Source of the DNA: an uncultured Pelagibacteraceae bacterium
Lineage (GTDB): Bacteria > Pseudomonadota > Alphaproteobacteria > Pelagibacterales > Pelagibacteraceae
NCBI GenBank assembly: GCA_902552805.1
Contig: CACDIC010000004.1
Location: 42,856-106,855, forward strand
Direction of reading: 5' to 3'
Length of the DNA stretch: 64,000 nt
This document shows positions 25,750-36,563 of this stretch, in pieces. A program made the translations under genes and the position numbers. How positions within the stretch are numbered: position 1 is the stretch's first letter; every line of letters starts with the position of its first letter. The notes under the pieces are model-generated. The model did not search any database, was not told where the DNA came from, and was given only the letters and a program-made list of their open reading frames with translations.

Positions 25750-27828
25750 ATGGCTAGATCTCACACATTAGACAAATATAGAAATATTGGGATCATGGCC
25801 CACATAGATGCTGGTAAAACAACTACAACTGAAAGAATTTTATATTACACGGGTAAAAGTCATAAGATTGGTGAAGTTCACGATGGTGCAGCTACCATGG
25901 ATTGGATGGAACAAGAGCAAGAAAGAGGTATTACAATTACATCAGCAGCAACTACTTGCTTTTGGCAAGATCACAGAATTAATATTATTGATACACCAGG
26001 TCACGTAGACTTTACTATTGAAGTAGAAAGATCACTCAAAGTACTTGATGGTGCGGTTGCAGTATTTGATGGCGTAGCAGGTGTAGAACCTCAATCAGAA
26101 ACAGTATGGCGACAAGCTGATAAATATAAAGTACCGAGAATTTGTTTTGTAAATAAGTTAGATAGAACGGGTGCAGATTTTTTTAGATGTGTAGATATGA
26201 TCAAAGACAGACTGGGAGCAAAACCATTGGTCATACAAGTACCAATCGGTATTGAAGCCTCTTTAACTGGTGTTGTTGATCTGGTAAAAATGAAAGCACA
26301 GGTTTGGAAAAATGAGGCTTTAGGTGCTGAGTGGGAATATAAAGAAATCCCAGAGGATCTAAAAGAAATTTCTCAAAAATACAGAACAGAATTAGTCGAA
26401 ATGGCAGTAGAACAAGATGAAAAACTTATGGAATCTTACCTAAATGGTGAAGAAATTAAAGAGGAAGATCTAATAAAATGTATACGAAAAGGAACATTAA
26501 ACTTTGATTTTGTTCCTGTATTAACTGGATCAGCTTTTAAAAATAAAGGTGTTCAGCCATTACTAGATGCAGTGATTAACTATCTTCCAAGTCCTATTGA
26601 TATTGGTTCAATTAAAGGAACTAAATTAGGATCAGAGAATGAAATTGAAATGAAATTTAATGACAGTGCACCATTTTCTGCTTTAGCATTTAAAGTGGCA
26701 AATGATCCATTTGTTGGATCATTAACATTTATAAGAGTTTATTCAGGTACAATAAAAACAGGAACCGCTGTATACAATTCTTCAAAAGAAAAAGAGGAAA
26801 GAGTTGGTAGAATGTTATTAATGCATGCTAACTCTCGAGAGGACATCAAAGAAGCTAACGCTGGAGATATTGTGTCACTAGCTGGTTTGAAAAATACGAT
26901 TACTGGTCACACGTTATGTAATAAAGATAATCCAGTCCTTCTAGAACCTATGGAATTTCCTGACCCAGTAATTGAAATTGCTGTTGAACCAAAAACAAAA
27001 GCTGACCAAGAAAAAATGGGAGAAGCTTTGGGTAGATTAGCTAAAGAAGATCCCTCATTTAGAGTTTCATCTGATGAAGAGTCCGGACAAACAATTATTA
27101 AAGGAATGGGTGAATTACACTTAGATATCATTGTTGATAGAATGAAAAGAGAATTTAAAGTTGAAGCAAATGTTGGAGCACCACAAGTAGCATACAGAGA
27201 AACAATAGAAAACTCATCAGAAGTAGAATACACACATAAAAAACAAAGTGGTGGCGCAGGACAATTCGCAAAAGTCAAATTATTAGTGGAACCGCAAGAA
27301 CCTGGTAAAGGGAGAGCTGTTGAAAGCAAAATCAAAGGTGGAGCAATTCCAAAAGAATTCATTCCTGGCGTGGAAAAAGGTATCGAAACAGTATCAGATG
27401 GTGGAATTTTAGCAGGATTTCCAATGATTGATTATAAAGTTACAATTTTAGATGGTTTACATCACGATGTTGACTCTAGCGTATTAGCTTTTGAACTCGC
27501 AAGTAGAGCATGTTTTAAAGATGCTTGTACAAAAGGTGGTTTAAAATTACTAGAGCCAGTCATGAGAGTTGAAGTAGTAACGCCTGAGGACTATATGGGT
27601 GATGTTATCGGAGACTTAAATAGTCGAAGAGGACAAATAAGTACTCAAGAACAAAGAGGTAATGCAACTGTAATAACTGCAATGGTGCCTTTAGCAAATA
27701 TGTTTGGATACATTAATAGTTTAAGATCAATGTCACAAGGGCGAGCACAATATTCAATGTTCTTTGATCACTATGCAAAAGTACCACAAAATGTTCAAGA
27801 CGAAGTAACAAAAAAAATAGCAGGCTAA
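25750..27828 (+). CDS. fusA: Elongation factor G
   Basis: EF-G drives tRNA-mRNA translocation with GTP hydrolysis. The 692-residue protein has the P-loop A-H-I-D-A-G-K-T-T (17-25), switch II D-T-P-G-H (near 81-85), N-K-L-D, and C-terminal domains IV-V including H-H-D-V-D-S-S. The five-domain length is normal. Unusually for a str operon, no tuf follows: rpsJ begins 1 bp after the stop, joining the str and S10 genes directly. Confidence 0.98.
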   Translation: MARSHTLDKYRNIGIMAHIDAGKTTTTERILYYTGKSHKIGEVHDGAATMDWMEQEQERGITITSAATTCFWQDHRINIIDTPGHVDFTIEVERSLKVLDGAVAVFDGVAGVEPQSETVWRQADKYKVPRICFVNKLDRTGADFFRCVDMIKDRLGAKPLVIQVPIGIEASLTGVVDLVKMKAQVWKNEALGAEWEYKEIPEDLKEISQKYRTELVEMAVEQDEKLMESYLNGEEIKEEDLIKCIRKGTLNFDFVPVLTGSAFKNKGVQPLLDAVINYLPSPIDIGSIKGTKLGSENEIEMKFNDSAPFSALAFKVANDPFVGSLTFIRVYSGTIKTGTAVYNSSKEKEERVGRMLLMHANSREDIKEANAGDIVSLAGLKNTITGHTLCNKDNPVLLEPMEFPDPVIEIAVEPKTKADQEKMGEALGRLAKEDPSFRVSSDEESGQTIIKGMGELHLDIIVDRMKREFKVEANVGAPQVAYRETIENSSEVEYTHKKQSGGAGQFAKVKLLVEPQEPGKGRAVESKIKGGAIPKEFIPGVEKGIETVSDGGILAGFPMIDYKVTILDGLHHDVDSSVLAFELASRACFKDACTKGGLKLLEPVMRVEVVTPEDYMGDVIGDLNSRRGQISTQEQRGNATVITAMVPLANMFGYINSLRSMSQGRAQYSMFFDHYAKVPQNVQDEVTKKIAG

Positions 27829-27829
27829 A

Positions 27830-28138
27830 ATGGAAAAACAGAATATTAGAATTAAACTTAGAGCTTACGACAATAAAATTTTAGATGCTTCAACTGAAGA
27901 GATTGTTAATACAGTCAAAAGAACTGGAGCTACAATAAAAGGTCCAATTCCATTACCAACTAGAATTGAAAGATATACAGTTTTAAGATCTCCTCATATA
28001 GATAAAAAAAGCAGAGAACAATTTGAATCACGAACCCATAAAAGATTAATTGATATAATTGAGCCAACACCACAAACTGTTGAGGCTTTAATGAAGTTAG
28101 ATTTAGCATCAGGAGTCGATGTGGAGATTAAGATATAA
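27830..28138 (+). CDS. rpsJ: 30S ribosomal protein S10
   Basis: S10 is part of the 30S head and, as NusE, of transcription antitermination complexes. The 102-residue protein has the conserved [15 protein letters not shown] (about 29-43) and [12 protein letters not shown]. It starts 1 bp after fusA, so it lacks its own leader: the long S10 leader used for L4 control in E. coli is absent. Confidence 0.97.
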   Translation: MEKQNIRIKLRAYDNKILDASTEEIVNTVKRTGATIKGPIPLPTRIERYTVLRSPHIDKKSREQFESRTHKRLIDIIEPTPQTVEALMKLDLASGVDVEIKI

Positions 28139-28140
28139 TC

Positions 28141-28851
28141 ATGAGCGAGATTGCTTTATTAGGAAAAAAAATTGGAATGACTAGAGAATTTTATAAATCT
28201 GGTCAGTTGGTTCCAGTTACTGTATTAAAAATGGAAAAAGCTAGAGTAATCCAAGTAATAGATAAAGAAAAAAGAGGTTACACTGCAGTTCAACTTGGAT
28301 ACGGTAAAATCAAAAATTCAAAACTAACAAAGGCTATGAAAGGTTATTTTTCAAAAAGAAATACTGAAGCTAAAAAGAAACTTAAAGAATATAGAGTTCA
28401 AAACATCGAAAATTACAAAGAGGGAAATGAATTTGGATTAGAAATTTTTAAAGATGTTAAATTTGTAGATACTAGATCAAAAACGATTGGAAAAGGTTTT
28501 GCAGGAGCTATGAAAAGACACAATTTTGGTGGTTTGAGAGCTACACATGGTGTTTCAATTTCACATAGATCACATGGTTCAACGGGTCAAAGACAAGATC
28601 CTGGTAAAGTGTTTAAGGGAAAAAAAATGGCTGGACATATGGGAGATAAATTAAGAACTATGCAAAATATCGAAATTATTAAAACGGATCTAGAAAATGA
28701 GCTTCTATATTTAAAAGGTTCTATCCCAGGAGCAAAAAACTCTGAAATTCTAGTAAAAGGTTCAGTAAAAAATATAAAAAAAATGACTATCAGTGAAAAA
28801 CACAAAGCAGCTGAATTAGCTAAGAAAACACCGGAGAAAAAGAAGAAATAA
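28141..28851 (+). CDS. rplC: 50S ribosomal protein L3
   Basis: L3 is an early-assembly 50S protein reaching toward the peptidyl transferase centre. The 236-residue sequence has the conserved loop [15 protein letters not shown] (about 139-153), where the modifiable Gln in G-Q-R-Q-D-P-G follows. It is longer than the E. coli protein (209) because of a Lys-rich tail of about 25 residues. It shares its last base with the rplD start (TAATG). Confidence 0.97.
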   Translation: MSEIALLGKKIGMTREFYKSGQLVPVTVLKMEKARVIQVIDKEKRGYTAVQLGYGKIKNSKLTKAMKGYFSKRNTEAKKKLKEYRVQNIENYKEGNEFGLEIFKDVKFVDTRSKTIGKGFAGAMKRHNFGGLRATHGVSISHRSHGSTGQRQDPGKVFKGKKMAGHMGDKLRTMQNIEIIKTDLENELLYLKGSIPGAKNSEILVKGSVKNIKKMTISEKHKAAELAKKTPEKKKK

Positions 28852-29474
28852 TGAAAGTCGATAAAATTAATTTAGATGGTAAAAAAGGTTCTATAGAAGT
28901 ATTAGACAAGATTTTTTTAGCTAAGATAAATAAGAAATTAGTGAATACAGTTTTATATAAGACCAATGCTAACTATAAAGGTAGGCATGCAAAAACTAAG
29001 CAGCAAAACGAGGTTTCAGGTCCAACATCAAAAATTTATGCACAAAAAGGAACAGGTAATGCTAGACACGCAAGTAGAAAAGCCCCAATCTTTGTTGGCG
29101 GTGGTATAGCTCATGGTCCTAAAGGAGAGCTATCATATAAAAAAAGAAAATTGAACAAGAGTGAAAAAAAACAAAGTATTGCATCTTTAATCAGTGACAA
29201 GATAAAGAATAATAACCTTCTAATTTTTAGCGATTTTAGCTCTAAGATAAAAAAAACTAAAGAGATGAACCTAATTTTAAAGAAATTTCAAATATCAAAT
29301 TCAATAATAATCCTAGATAAAATCTCAAAAGATAATATTGAAAAATCAATTAGAAATATTCCAAATATTAAAGTAACAGACATTAATCATTTTAGTGCGT
29401 TTGATATCGTCAAGTTTGAAAAGGTTGTGTTTACTGAAACTTCCGTAAAAGAATTAGAAAAGAGGTATACGTAA
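28851..29474 (+). CDS. rplD: 50S ribosomal protein L4
   Basis: L4 lines the exit tunnel with L22. The 207-residue protein has the extended loop with G-T-G-N-A-R-H-A-S-R-K-A-P-I-F-V-G-G-G (about 63-81), its most conserved stretch. In gamma-proteobacteria L4 represses the S10 operon through the S10 leader; that leader is absent here, so such control is unlikely. It overlaps rplC by 1 base and lies 1 bp before rplW. Confidence 0.96.
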   Translation: MKVDKINLDGKKGSIEVLDKIFLAKINKKLVNTVLYKTNANYKGRHAKTKQQNEVSGPTSKIYAQKGTGNARHASRKAPIFVGGGIAHGPKGELSYKKRKLNKSEKKQSIASLISDKIKNNNLLIFSDFSSKIKKTKEMNLILKKFQISNSIIILDKISKDNIEKSIRNIPNIKVTDINHFSAFDIVKFEKVVFTETSVKELEKRYT

Positions 29475-29475
29475 G

Positions 29476-29769
29476 ATGGAAAAGATACATTTATATGACA
29501 AAATTTTATCTCCATTAGTAACTGAAAAATCAACAAATTTATCAGAACAAAATAAGATTGTATTTAAGGTGCCATCAAAAGCAAATAAGAAAAACATAAA
29601 AAGTAATATTGAAAAAATCTTTAAAGTAAATGTTACAAAGGTAAATATTATAAATAAACAAAGTAGAACTAAATTAACCAGAGGAAGAAAAGTTAAAGTT
29701 TCTGGTTTTAAAAAAGCAATTATAACACTAAAAAAAGGTCAAAGTATTGATTTAACAACTGGAATTTAA
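29476..29769 (+). CDS. rplW: 50S ribosomal protein L23
   Basis: L23 sits at the tunnel exit and docks signal recognition particle and trigger factor. The 97-residue protein has I-L-S-P-L-V-T-E-K-S (11-20) and V-N-T/I-x-x-x-x-G-R/K-x-K-R patterns of the family (here R-G-R-K-V-K-V-S-G-F-K-K-A). Length is normal. It is 1 bp from both neighbours. Confidence 0.96.
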   Translation: MEKIHLYDKILSPLVTEKSTNLSEQNKIVFKVPSKANKKNIKSNIEKIFKVNVTKVNIINKQSRTKLTRGRKVKVSGFKKAIITLKKGQSIDLTTGI

Positions 29770-29770
29770 A

Positions 29771-30610
29771 ATGGCACTAAAAACATTTAAACCATATACA
29801 AAATCTACTAGAGGAACAATTCTTGTTGATAGAACTGGTCTTTGGAAAGGTAAACCGTTTAAATCTTTAGTTTCACCAAAAAATGCAATGAAGGGAAGAA
29901 ACAACAATGGTCATATTACATCTATTAATAGAGCTGGTGGACATAAAAAAATGTATCGACATGTCGACTTCTATAGAAAAAAATTTGATGTGCCAGCAAC
30001 AGTAGAAAGAATTGAATATGATCCAAACAGATCTTGTTACATTATGTTAGTAAAATTTGATGATAATTCACATGCGTATTATCTTGCACCACAAAAAATA
30101 AAAGTAGGTGATAAAGTTGAAAATGGATCAAAAAAAGAAATAAAAGTTGGAAATTGCATGCCGTTACAGGATATCCCAGTTGGTATAGATATTCACAATG
30201 TTGAAATACAACCAGGCGGTGGAGGTAAAATTGCTAGATCTGCTGGAACTTCTGTTACGATTAGTGGATTAGACGGAAATTATAGTTTGATTAAATTAGC
30301 ATCAGGTGAAGTTAGAAAAATCGATTCAAGATCATTGGCAACTATTGGTGTATTAAGTAACCCAGATCAAAAAAATATCAAAATTGGTAAAGCAGGACGA
30401 TCAAGATGGTTAGGAAGAAGACCTCACACTAGAGGAGTTGTTAAAAATCCAGTAGATCACCCACATGGTGGTGGAGAAGGTAAATCAGCAGGTGGAAGAC
30501 ATCCAGTTTCTCCTAAAGGACAATCAGCAAAAGGATTGAAAACAAGAGACAATAAAAGAACCGACAAATACATCGTGAAGAGAAGAAACAAAAGGAAGGA
30601 TACAAAATAA
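29771..30610 (+). CDS. rplB: 50S ribosomal protein L2
   Basis: L2 is a primary 23S rRNA binder needed for subunit association and peptidyl transfer. The 279-residue protein has the OB and SH3-like domains and the C-terminal signature [11 protein letters not shown] (about 229-239), with the catalytic-centre-proximal His. Full length. Its final base is shared with the rpsS start. Confidence 0.98.
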   Translation: MALKTFKPYTKSTRGTILVDRTGLWKGKPFKSLVSPKNAMKGRNNNGHITSINRAGGHKKMYRHVDFYRKKFDVPATVERIEYDPNRSCYIMLVKFDDNSHAYYLAPQKIKVGDKVENGSKKEIKVGNCMPLQDIPVGIDIHNVEIQPGGGGKIARSAGTSVTISGLDGNYSLIKLASGEVRKIDSRSLATIGVLSNPDQKNIKIGKAGRSRWLGRRPHTRGVVKNPVDHPHGGGEGKSAGGRHPVSPKGQSAKGLKTRDNKRTDKYIVKRRNKRKDTK

Positions 30611-30909
30611 TGGCTAGAGCAGTATGGAAAGGACCTTTTGTGGAAGAAAGCTTAATGAAAAAAGTGGATAAATATAAAACTGATCCAAAAAAAATTCCCA
30701 TTAAGACTTGGTCAAGAAAATCAACAATAATTCCAGATTTTGTAGGAGTTAGTTTTTTGATTTATAATGGAAAAAAATTTATACCCATTACCATATCTGA
30801 AGACATGGTTGGTCATAAGTTAGGTGAATTTGCACCAACAAGAACTTTTTTTGGTCATACACCTGCAGATAAAAAAGCAAAACCTGCTGAGGCAGAGGCG
30901 AAGAAATAA
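30610..30909 (+). CDS. rpsS: 30S ribosomal protein S19
   Basis: S19 binds the 30S head together with S13. The 99-residue protein has W-K-G-P-F-V near the start and the signature [15 protein letters not shown] (about 71-85). A short Lys/Ala/Glu tail ([11 protein letters not shown]) makes it a little longer than usual. It lies 2 bp before rplV. Confidence 0.96.
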   Translation: MARAVWKGPFVEESLMKKVDKYKTDPKKIPIKTWSRKSTIIPDFVGVSFLIYNGKKFIPITISEDMVGHKLGEFAPTRTFFGHTPADKKAKPAEAEAKK

Positions 30910-30911
30910 TT

Positions 30912-31310
30912 ATGAGTAAAAAAAAGAAATTAGTGAAAAAAAAAGAAAAAATAGTGAAATCTATAAATAACAATATTAGATCAAGTGTAAGAAAGCTTAA
31001 TCCTATTTTAAAAGGTATAGTAGGAAAAAAAGTAGAATTAGCTATTAGAGATCTTCAGTTTTCAGAAAAAAGAATTACTCGTGATATCAGAAAGACTATT
31101 TCATCTGCTGTTGCAAACGCAGAAAATAATTTTCAGTATGATATTGATAAACTTGTAGTTAAAGAAGCTTATTGTGGAAAGAAAATTACCATGAAGAGGT
31201 TTAGACCAAGGGCAAAAGGAAGAGCCGCACCAATTTTAAAACCTTATTCAAGTGTTACAATTATTTTATCAGAAGCAAAAAGAATAGAGGGTCATGGGAC
31301 AAAAAGTTAA
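30912..31310 (+). CDS. rplV: 50S ribosomal protein L22
   Basis: L22 lines the exit tunnel. The 132-residue protein has the globular domain and the beta-hairpin with [13 protein letters not shown] (about 98-110) that reaches the tunnel wall. The first ~15 residues are an unusually Lys-rich extension ([11 protein letters not shown]). Its 3' end overlaps rpsC by 17 bp in another frame, a longer overlap than between other genes of this run. Confidence 0.95.
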   Translation: MSKKKKLVKKKEKIVKSINNNIRSSVRKLNPILKGIVGKKVELAIRDLQFSEKRITRDIRKTISSAVANAENNFQYDIDKLVVKEAYCGKKITMKRFRPRAKGRAAPILKPYSSVTIILSEAKRIEGHGTKS

Positions 31311-31974
31311 TCCAGTAGGTTTTAGATTAGGTGTTAACAGAGGTTGGGACTCTGTTTGGTACGCTAAAAAGAAAGATTTTGGTAATTATCTAATAGAAGA
31401 TTTTAAAATTAGAGAATATATCAAAAAAAATGTAATTAATTCTGGGGTTTCAAAAGTGATGATCGAAAGAACAGCAAACAAATGTTATGTCACAATTTAC
31501 ACTTCTAGACCAGGTTTTGTTATTGGAAAAAAAGGTAGTGATATAGATAAGATAAAAAATAATTTATCTAAATTTACTTCAAATGAGGTTAATTTAAATA
31601 TTAAAGAGGTAAAAAAACCTGAAACAAATGCTTATTTAGTTGCTGAAAATATTGCTCAACAATTAGTTAAAAGAATTTCTTACAGAAGAGCAATGAAAAG
31701 AGCAATGCAGTCTTGTTTAAGATTAGGCGCTAAAGGGATTAAAGTTTCAGTGAGTGGGAGATTGGGTGGAAATGAGATTGCTAGAACTGAATGGTTAAGA
31801 GATGGCAGTATACCATCCCACACATTAAGAGCAGATATAGATTATGCAGAGGCAGAAGCACTCACGACTTATGGAATAATTGGAATAAAAGTTTGGATTT
31901 ATAAAGGTGAGGTTTTTGCTAAAGAATTTAGTCAAGAAACAAATAAAGTCTCACCAAAAGAGGGAAAACAATAA
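31294..31974 (+). CDS. rpsC: 30S ribosomal protein S3
   Basis: S3 forms part of the mRNA entry channel. The 226-residue protein starts [13 protein letters not shown], a strongly conserved N-terminus that fixes the start despite the 17-bp overlap with rplV. The KH domain carries [10 protein letters not shown] (about 65-74), and the C-terminal domain [13 protein letters not shown]. Directly followed by rplP with no spacer. Confidence 0.97.
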   Translation: MGQKVNPVGFRLGVNRGWDSVWYAKKKDFGNYLIEDFKIREYIKKNVINSGVSKVMIERTANKCYVTIYTSRPGFVIGKKGSDIDKIKNNLSKFTSNEVNLNIKEVKKPETNAYLVAENIAQQLVKRISYRRAMKRAMQSCLRLGAKGIKVSVSGRLGGNEIARTEWLRDGSIPSHTLRADIDYAEAEALTTYGIIGIKVWIYKGEVFAKEFSQETNKVSPKEGKQ

Positions 31975-32385
31975 ATGTTACAGCCAGTTAGAACAAAATG
32001 GAGAAAAGCTCACAAAGGTAGAATTCATGGAACTGCCTCAAGAGCAAATTTAATTAATTATGGTGCATACGCTTTAAAAGCACTATCCCCTGATAGGGTT
32101 ACTGGTAAACAGATAGAAGCTGCTAGAGTTGCTCTAACAAGGCACATGAAAAGACAAGGAAGAGTTTGGACAAGAATTTTTCCAAATATTCCAGTTTCTA
32201 AAAAACCCATTGAAGTACGTATGGGTAAAGGTAAAGGCTCTCCAGAATTCTATGCATGTCGTGTAAAACCAGGAAGAATTTTATTTGAAGTAGATGGTGT
32301 TTCAGAACAGATAGCCAAAGAAGCGTTATATAAAGCATCTGCAAAATTGCCAATTAAAACAAAAACCATAAAGAGATTTGCCTAA
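31975..32385 (+). CDS. rplP: 50S ribosomal protein L16
   Basis: L16 binds near the A site and central protuberance. The 136-residue protein has the conserved K-W-R-K-A-H-K-G-R at 9-17 and [11 protein letters not shown] near 83-93. Full length. Its ATG follows the rpsC stop immediately, and the rpmC ATG comes 1 bp after its own stop. Confidence 0.97.
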   Translation: MLQPVRTKWRKAHKGRIHGTASRANLINYGAYALKALSPDRVTGKQIEAARVALTRHMKRQGRVWTRIFPNIPVSKKPIEVRMGKGKGSPEFYACRVKPGRILFEVDGVSEQIAKEALYKASAKLPIKTKTIKRFA

Positions 32386-32386
32386 T

Positions 32387-32578
32387 ATGAAAAAACAAGA
32401 AATTAAAAAACTATCAAAAGATCAAATTATAAAAAACATTGATAAATTTAAAAAAGATTTATTCAATTTTAGATTTCAAAAGATGAATTCACAGATTACA
32501 AATCCTGCGAAAATTAGTGAAACAAAAAAAACAATTGCTAGATTGAAAACAATATTAAAAGGAAAATTAAATGCCTAA
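32387..32578 (+). CDS. rpmC: 50S ribosomal protein L29
   Basis: L29 is a small two-helix protein at the tunnel exit beside L23. I place the start at ATG 32387, giving 63 residues beginning M-K-K-Q-E-I-K-K-L. An in-frame TTG at 32378 would add only M-P-N and overlap rplP, and is less likely. The conserved L-F-N-F-R-F-Q (about 27-33) identifies the family. Overlaps rpsQ by 8 bp. Confidence 0.93.
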   Translation: MKKQEIKKLSKDQIIKNIDKFKKDLFNFRFQKMNSQITNPAKISETKKTIARLKTILKGKLNA

Positions 32579-32807
32579 GAAAATATTAACAGGTGTTGTT
32601 GTAAGTGATAAACCTAACAAAACTATAACTGTTTTAGTTGAACGAAAATATTCTCATCCATTGTTAAAAAAAGTAATAAAAGTGAGAAAAAAATATAATG
32701 CCCATGATGAAAATAATAAATTTAAAACAGGTGATAAGGTATCAATTATTGAGAGCAAACCTTTCTCAAAAAATAAGAAATTTCAAGTAATGGAGAACAC
32801 GAAATAA
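32571..32807 (+). CDS. rpsQ: 30S ribosomal protein S17
   Basis: S17 is an OB-fold primary binder of 16S rRNA. The 78-residue protein has [14 protein letters not shown] (7-20) and Y-N-A-H-D-E-N-N near 43-50, both family-typical. The start overlaps rpmC by 8 bp and its last base is the first of rplN. Confidence 0.95.
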   Translation: MPKKILTGVVVSDKPNKTITVLVERKYSHPLLKKVIKVRKKYNAHDENNKFKTGDKVSIIESKPFSKNKKFQVMENTK

Positions 32808-33175
32808 TGATACAGGTCCAAACAGAATTAAATGTAGCCGATAACACTGGGGCAAAAAAAATTGAATGTATTAAAGTCTTAGGTGGATCAAAAAGAAGAT
32901 ATGCAAGCATAGGAGACACGATAGTTATTGCGGTTAAAGAGGCAATTCCTAAGGGAAAAGTAAAAAAAGGATCAGTTCATAAAGCAGTGGTGGTGAGAGT
33001 AAAAAAAGGAATTCATAGGGATGACGGATCAAAAGTTAGATTTGACAATAATGCTGCTGTTCTTGTTGATGACAAAGGTGAACCAGTTGGAACTAGAATT
33101 TTTGGTCCAGTAACTAGAGAATTAAGGAATAAAGGACAAATGAAAATAATCTCATTAGCTCCAGAGGTTTTGTAA
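32807..33175 (+). CDS. rplN: 50S ribosomal protein L14
   Basis: L14 lies at the subunit interface and forms bridges with 16S rRNA. The 122-residue protein is full length, with [16 protein letters not shown] at the start and [15 protein letters not shown] near 95-109. It begins the spc-type gene set, with 1-base overlaps on both sides (TAATG). Confidence 0.97.
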   Translation: MIQVQTELNVADNTGAKKIECIKVLGGSKRRYASIGDTIVIAVKEAIPKGKVKKGSVHKAVVVRVKKGIHRDDGSKVRFDNNAAVLVDDKGEPVGTRIFGPVTRELRNKGQMKIISLAPEVL

Positions 33176-33423
33176 TGATTAAAAAAGGTTTAAAAGTTCA
33201 AGTTTTATCAGGCAGAGATAAGAAAAAAGAAGGTGAAGTAATTGAAATTGATAGACCAAACAACAGAGCAAAAGTTAAAGATATTAATATGGTAAAGAGA
33301 CACGTAAAAACAACTAAGGAAAAAAAAGGTGGCATTTTTTCAAAAGAAAGTTTTATTCATTTATCAAATTTAAAACTAATTGACAAAAAATCTAAAACTA
33401 AAAAAACTGAGGCTAAAAAATAA
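33175..33423 (+). CDS. rplX: 50S ribosomal protein L24 (short)
   Basis: L24 starts 50S assembly by binding the 5' end of 23S rRNA. At 82 residues it is clearly shorter than E. coli L24 (104). The KOW motif ([13 protein letters not shown], about 10-22) and the H-V-K-T-T central region remain, but the C-terminal part is reduced to a Lys-rich tail. The shortening looks like streamlining, not a frameshift, because rplE begins at its last base. Confidence 0.93.
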   Translation: MIKKGLKVQVLSGRDKKKEGEVIEIDRPNNRAKVKDINMVKRHVKTTKEKKGGIFSKESFIHLSNLKLIDKKSKTKKTEAKK

Positions 33424-33977
33424 TGACCCCGAGATTGAAAGAACTTTATTATAAAGAAATACAACCTGCATTAAAATCTCAATTTGGTTTCAAAAATTTG
33501 TACATGGGTCCAAAAATTGAAAAAATTGTTTTAAATATGGGCTTAGGTTTAGATGGAAATGACTCAAAAATATTAAAGTCTTGTGAGGAGGATTTAGCAA
33601 AGATAACAGGTCAGAAACCTGTGATTACCAAATTTAAAAAATCAGTTGCAAATTTTAAAACAAGAAAAGGGTCAAATGCTGGCTTAAAGGTAACACTTAG
33701 AAAAGATAAAATGTATGAATTTTTAGATAGACTTGTGAATATAGCTTTACCAAGAATTAAAGATTTTAGAGGCCTGTCTGCAAATGGTTTTGATAAATTT
33801 GGAAATTACACATTTGGCGTTAAAGAACATATTATATTTCCTGAAGTAAGTTTTGATCGTGCTGATAAGGTTCGTGGTATTGATATTGTGATTGTAATAT
33901 CAGCTAAAAGTAAAGAGCATAGTTTTGCTCTTTTAGAAAAATTAAATTTTCCATTAATTAAAAAAGGAGATAACTAA
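33423..33977 (+). CDS. rplE: 50S ribosomal protein L5
   Basis: L5 binds 5S rRNA and contacts S13 in the intersubunit bridge. The 184-residue protein has K-I-V-L-N-M-G-L-G (about 35-43), T-G-Q-K-P-V-I-T-K, and the C-terminal [14 protein letters not shown] (near 133-146). Full length; overlaps rplX by one base and lies 1 bp before rpsN. Confidence 0.97.
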   Translation: MTPRLKELYYKEIQPALKSQFGFKNLYMGPKIEKIVLNMGLGLDGNDSKILKSCEEDLAKITGQKPVITKFKKSVANFKTRKGSNAGLKVTLRKDKMYEFLDRLVNIALPRIKDFRGLSANGFDKFGNYTFGVKEHIIFPEVSFDRADKVRGIDIVIVISAKSKEHSFALLEKLNFPLIKKGDN

Positions 33978-33978
33978 A

Positions 33979-34284
33979 ATGGCTAAATTAAGCTCAATAA
34001 ATAAGAACAATAAACGAATAAAATTATCGGACAGGCTATTTAAAAAAAGGCAAAAATTAAAAAAAATTGTTATGAATAAAAAACTTCCTTTAGAGGAAAG
34101 ATTTAAAGCACAACAAAAATTATCAAAATTACCTAGAAACTCTGCGAAAGTAAGAGTGATGAATAGATGTCAGATTACCGGAAGACCTCACGGAGTTTAT
34201 AGAAAATTGAAAATATCTAGAATTGCATTAAGACAATTAGGTCTGCAAGGAAAGATACCAGGTTTAGTTAAATCAAGTTGGTAG
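33979..34284 (+). CDS. rpsN: 30S ribosomal protein S14
   Basis: S14 is a 30S head protein. The 101-residue form lacks the CxxC zinc motif, so it is the long zinc-independent (C-minus) type usual in proteobacteria. The conserved [14 protein letters not shown] (about 62-75) and C-terminal G-L-V-K-S-S-W are present. It is 1 bp after rplE and 10 bp before rpsH, where AGAAAGGAAA supplies a Shine-Dalgarno. Confidence 0.97.
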   Translation: MAKLSSINKNNKRIKLSDRLFKKRQKLKKIVMNKKLPLEERFKAQQKLSKLPRNSAKVRVMNRCQITGRPHGVYRKLKISRIALRQLGLQGKIPGLVKSSW

Positions 34285-34294
34285 AAAGGAAAAT

Positions 34295-34690
34295 ATGAGT
34301 TTAAGTGATCCAATTGGAGATATGATAGCAAGAATAAAAAATGCTCAAGATAGAAGCCATAAGAAAGTTGAATTACCTTCTTCAAATTTTAAAACTAAGA
34401 TTGCTGATATCTTAAAGAATGAAGGATTTATAAAAGACTTCAAAGTAAACAAAGAAAATAATAAATCTTTATTATCTTTAGAGCTTAAATATCATTCAGG
34501 AAATCCAGTTATAAGTACTTTTGAAAGAGTTTCAAAACCAGGGAGAAGAATATTTTCTAGTGCAGAAAGTTTACCAAAAATAAATAATGGTTTAGGTATA
34601 GCAATTGTATCAACCCCCAAAGGTGTCATGACCGATATTGATGCGAGAAAGCAAAGAGTGGGTGGAGAAATAATTTGTAAGGTATTTTAA
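34295..34690 (+). CDS. rpsH: 30S ribosomal protein S8
   Basis: S8 binds 16S rRNA helix 21 and in E. coli represses the spc operon. The 131-residue protein has D-P-I-G-D-M-I-A-R-I-K-N-A (5-17) and the C-terminal S-T-P-K-G-V-M-T-D near 108-116. Good AAGGA ribosome-binding site upstream. Its last base starts rplF. Confidence 0.97.
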   Translation: MSLSDPIGDMIARIKNAQDRSHKKVELPSSNFKTKIADILKNEGFIKDFKVNKENNKSLLSLELKYHSGNPVISTFERVSKPGRRIFSSAESLPKINNGLGIAIVSTPKGVMTDIDARKQRVGGEIICKVF

Positions 34691-35229
34691 TGTCTAAAAT
34701 TGGTAAAATTAATATTTCAATCCCTGAAAAAGTCAAAGTTGCTTTGGCTGGAAATATTTTAAACATAGAAGGGCCATCTGGAAAAAAGTCAATCAATATT
34801 GATTTAGATGTTTTTAATCTTGATATAAAAGATGGAAAAGAAATATCAATCAAACCGAAAAAAATTGATCAAGAAACCAAACGATTGTGGGGAATGAATA
34901 GAAGTTTGATTAATAATGCAGTTATTGGTTCAAATACAGGATATGAGAAGACACTAGAATTGGTAGGTGTTGGATATCGAGCTGCTTTAAAAGGCAATCA
35001 ATTAAATCTACAATTAGGTTACAGCCATGATATTAATTTTGACATTCCAGAGGGGATAAAAATCAATGTTGAAAAGCAAACAACTTTAAAAATAAGTGGT
35101 GCTGATAAACAACAAGTAGGTGCAATTGCATCAAAACTAAAAACTCTCAGAAAAATTGAACCATATAAAGGTAAAGGTGTGAGAGAAAAGGGTCAACATA
35201 TTTTGAAAAAAGAAGGAAAGAAGAAATAA
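34690..35229 (+). CDS. rplF: 50S ribosomal protein L6
   Basis: L6 is a two-domain protein beside the sarcin-ricin loop. The 179-residue protein shows duplicated beta/alpha folds and the conserved C-terminal [13 protein letters not shown] (about 155-167). Full length. One-base overlaps with rpsH and rplR (TAATG on both sides). Confidence 0.97.
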   Translation: MSKIGKINISIPEKVKVALAGNILNIEGPSGKKSINIDLDVFNLDIKDGKEISIKPKKIDQETKRLWGMNRSLINNAVIGSNTGYEKTLELVGVGYRAALKGNQLNLQLGYSHDINFDIPEGIKINVEKQTTLKISGADKQQVGAIASKLKTLRKIEPYKGKGVREKGQHILKKEGKKK

Positions 35230-35585
35230 TGAAATTAGATACTAGTAAAAGAAAAAGATTTAGAGTGAGCAATAAGGTTAAAAATGTTGCTTCAAACGAC
35301 AGATATAGACTAAGTATTTCTAGATCATCAAAGAATATTTCAGCGCAAATAATTGATGATATGAAAAATGTGACTTTATTATCAGCATCATCAATTGAAA
35401 AAGATATTAAGTCTGGTCAAAAGGTAAATAAAACTGAATTATCTAAGATTGTAGCTGAAAAGTTAGCAAAAAAAGCACAAGAGAAAAAAATTACAAAGAT
35501 TTACTTTGATAGAGGCATTTATAAATATCACGGAAGAGTGAAGGTTTTTGCTGAAACTTTACGTAAAAATGGAATGGAATTTTAA
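35229..35585 (+). CDS. rplR: 50S ribosomal protein L18
   Basis: L18 binds 5S rRNA with L5 in the central protuberance. The 118-residue protein has [14 protein letters not shown] (about 27-40) and C-terminal [13 protein letters not shown]. Full length. The stop precedes the rpsE ATG by 1 bp. Confidence 0.96.
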   Translation: MKLDTSKRKRFRVSNKVKNVASNDRYRLSISRSSKNISAQIIDDMKNVTLLSASSIEKDIKSGQKVNKTELSKIVAEKLAKKAQEKKITKIYFDRGIYKYHGRVKVFAETLRKNGMEF

Positions 35586-35586
35586 T

Positions 35587-36102
35587 ATGGATAATAATAA
35601 AGATAAAAAAACTGACGATATTTTAGAAAAATTAGTTCACATTAATCGTATAACAAAAGTAGTAAAAGGTGGACGTAGATTTGGTTTTTCAGCACTTGTT
35701 GTTGTTGGAAACCAGTCTGGTAAAATTGGAATAGCTCACGCTAAAGCAAAACAAGTGCCAGATGCTATAAAAAAAGCAAATGAAATGGCAAGAAGAAAAC
35801 TTATTCATATACCTCTTCGAGAAGGAAGAACGATTCATCATGATGTAAAAGCTAAAGATGGATCTGGCAAGATTGTATTAAGAGCAGCCTCTAAAGGAAC
35901 AGGAATTATAGCTGGAGGTCCTGTTCGAGCTGTATGTGAGGTTTTAGGAGTAAAAGATATTGTTGCAAAATCAATGGGTACATCAAATGCCCACAATGTG
36001 ATTAGAGCTACAATGAAAGCACTATTGAAACAAAATTCACCAAAACAAATATCTTCAATAAGAAATAAAAAGATTTCTGAGATTATAGAAAAAAGAGGAT
36101 AA
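35587..36102 (+). CDS. rpsE: 30S ribosomal protein S5
   Basis: S5 lines the mRNA entry path and supports decoding accuracy. I place the start at ATG 35587, 1 bp after rplR (171 residues, M-D-N-N-K-D-K-K). An in-frame ATG at 35548 would overlap rplR by 38 bp and add unconserved residues. Conserved [17 protein letters not shown] (about 22-38) and [13 protein letters not shown] identify it. Its last base starts rplO: rpmD (L30), usually between them, is absent. Confidence 0.95.
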   Translation: MDNNKDKKTDDILEKLVHINRITKVVKGGRRFGFSALVVVGNQSGKIGIAHAKAKQVPDAIKKANEMARRKLIHIPLREGRTIHHDVKAKDGSGKIVLRAASKGTGIIAGGPVRAVCEVLGVKDIVAKSMGTSNAHNVIRATMKALLKQNSPKQISSIRNKKISEIIEKRG

Positions 36103-36554
36103 TGATTAAATTAAATAATAGAAATAAGATAAATAAAATTAAACTAAGAGTTGGTAGAGGTATTGGTTCTGGAAAAGGCAAAACATCTGGAAGAGGTGTA
36201 AAGGGTCAAAAATCCAGATCTGGTGTAGCAATTAAAAGTTTTGAGGGTGGACAAATGCCACTATACAGAAGACTTCCTAAAAGAGGATTTAACCCTATTA
36301 ATAAAAAAACAATCGCTATATTAAATCTAAATAAAATCCAGTCTTATATTGATAAAAAAAATATTAAAACTACAGACACGCTGAATTCAAATTTGCTAAA
36401 AAAACTAAAATTAATAGATCAAAATTCAATTAAATTAAAAATTTTAGGTTCCGGAGCCATTAAAGATAAAATTAATATTGAAGCAGATCTTGCATCAAAG
36501 TCAGCTGTTGAAAAACTTGAAAAAATTGGTGGTTCAATACAATTAAAAAAATAG
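36102..36554 (+). CDS. rplO: 50S ribosomal protein L15
   Basis: L15 is an extended late-assembly 50S protein. The 150-residue sequence has the glycine-rich [17 protein letters not shown] (about 14-30), then K-G-Q-K-S-R-S-G and Y-R-R-L-P-K-R-G-F. It directly abuts rpsE because no L30 gene intervenes, and lies 9 bp before secY. Confidence 0.97.
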   Translation: MIKLNNRNKINKIKLRVGRGIGSGKGKTSGRGVKGQKSRSGVAIKSFEGGQMPLYRRLPKRGFNPINKKTIAILNLNKIQSYIDKKNIKTTDTLNSNLLKKLKLIDQNSIKLKILGSGAIKDKINIEADLASKSAVEKLEKIGGSIQLKK

Positions 36555-36563
36555 TTTAATTTA

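Noticed and set aside
32378..32386. TTG start of rpmC
   Set aside because: The ATG three codons later gives the standard L29 N-terminus and avoids overlapping rplP.
35548..35586. Longer rpsE start inside rplR
   Set aside because: It would add 13 unconserved residues and overlap rplR by 38 bp; ATG 35587 follows the rplR stop by 1 bp, as elsewhere in the operon.
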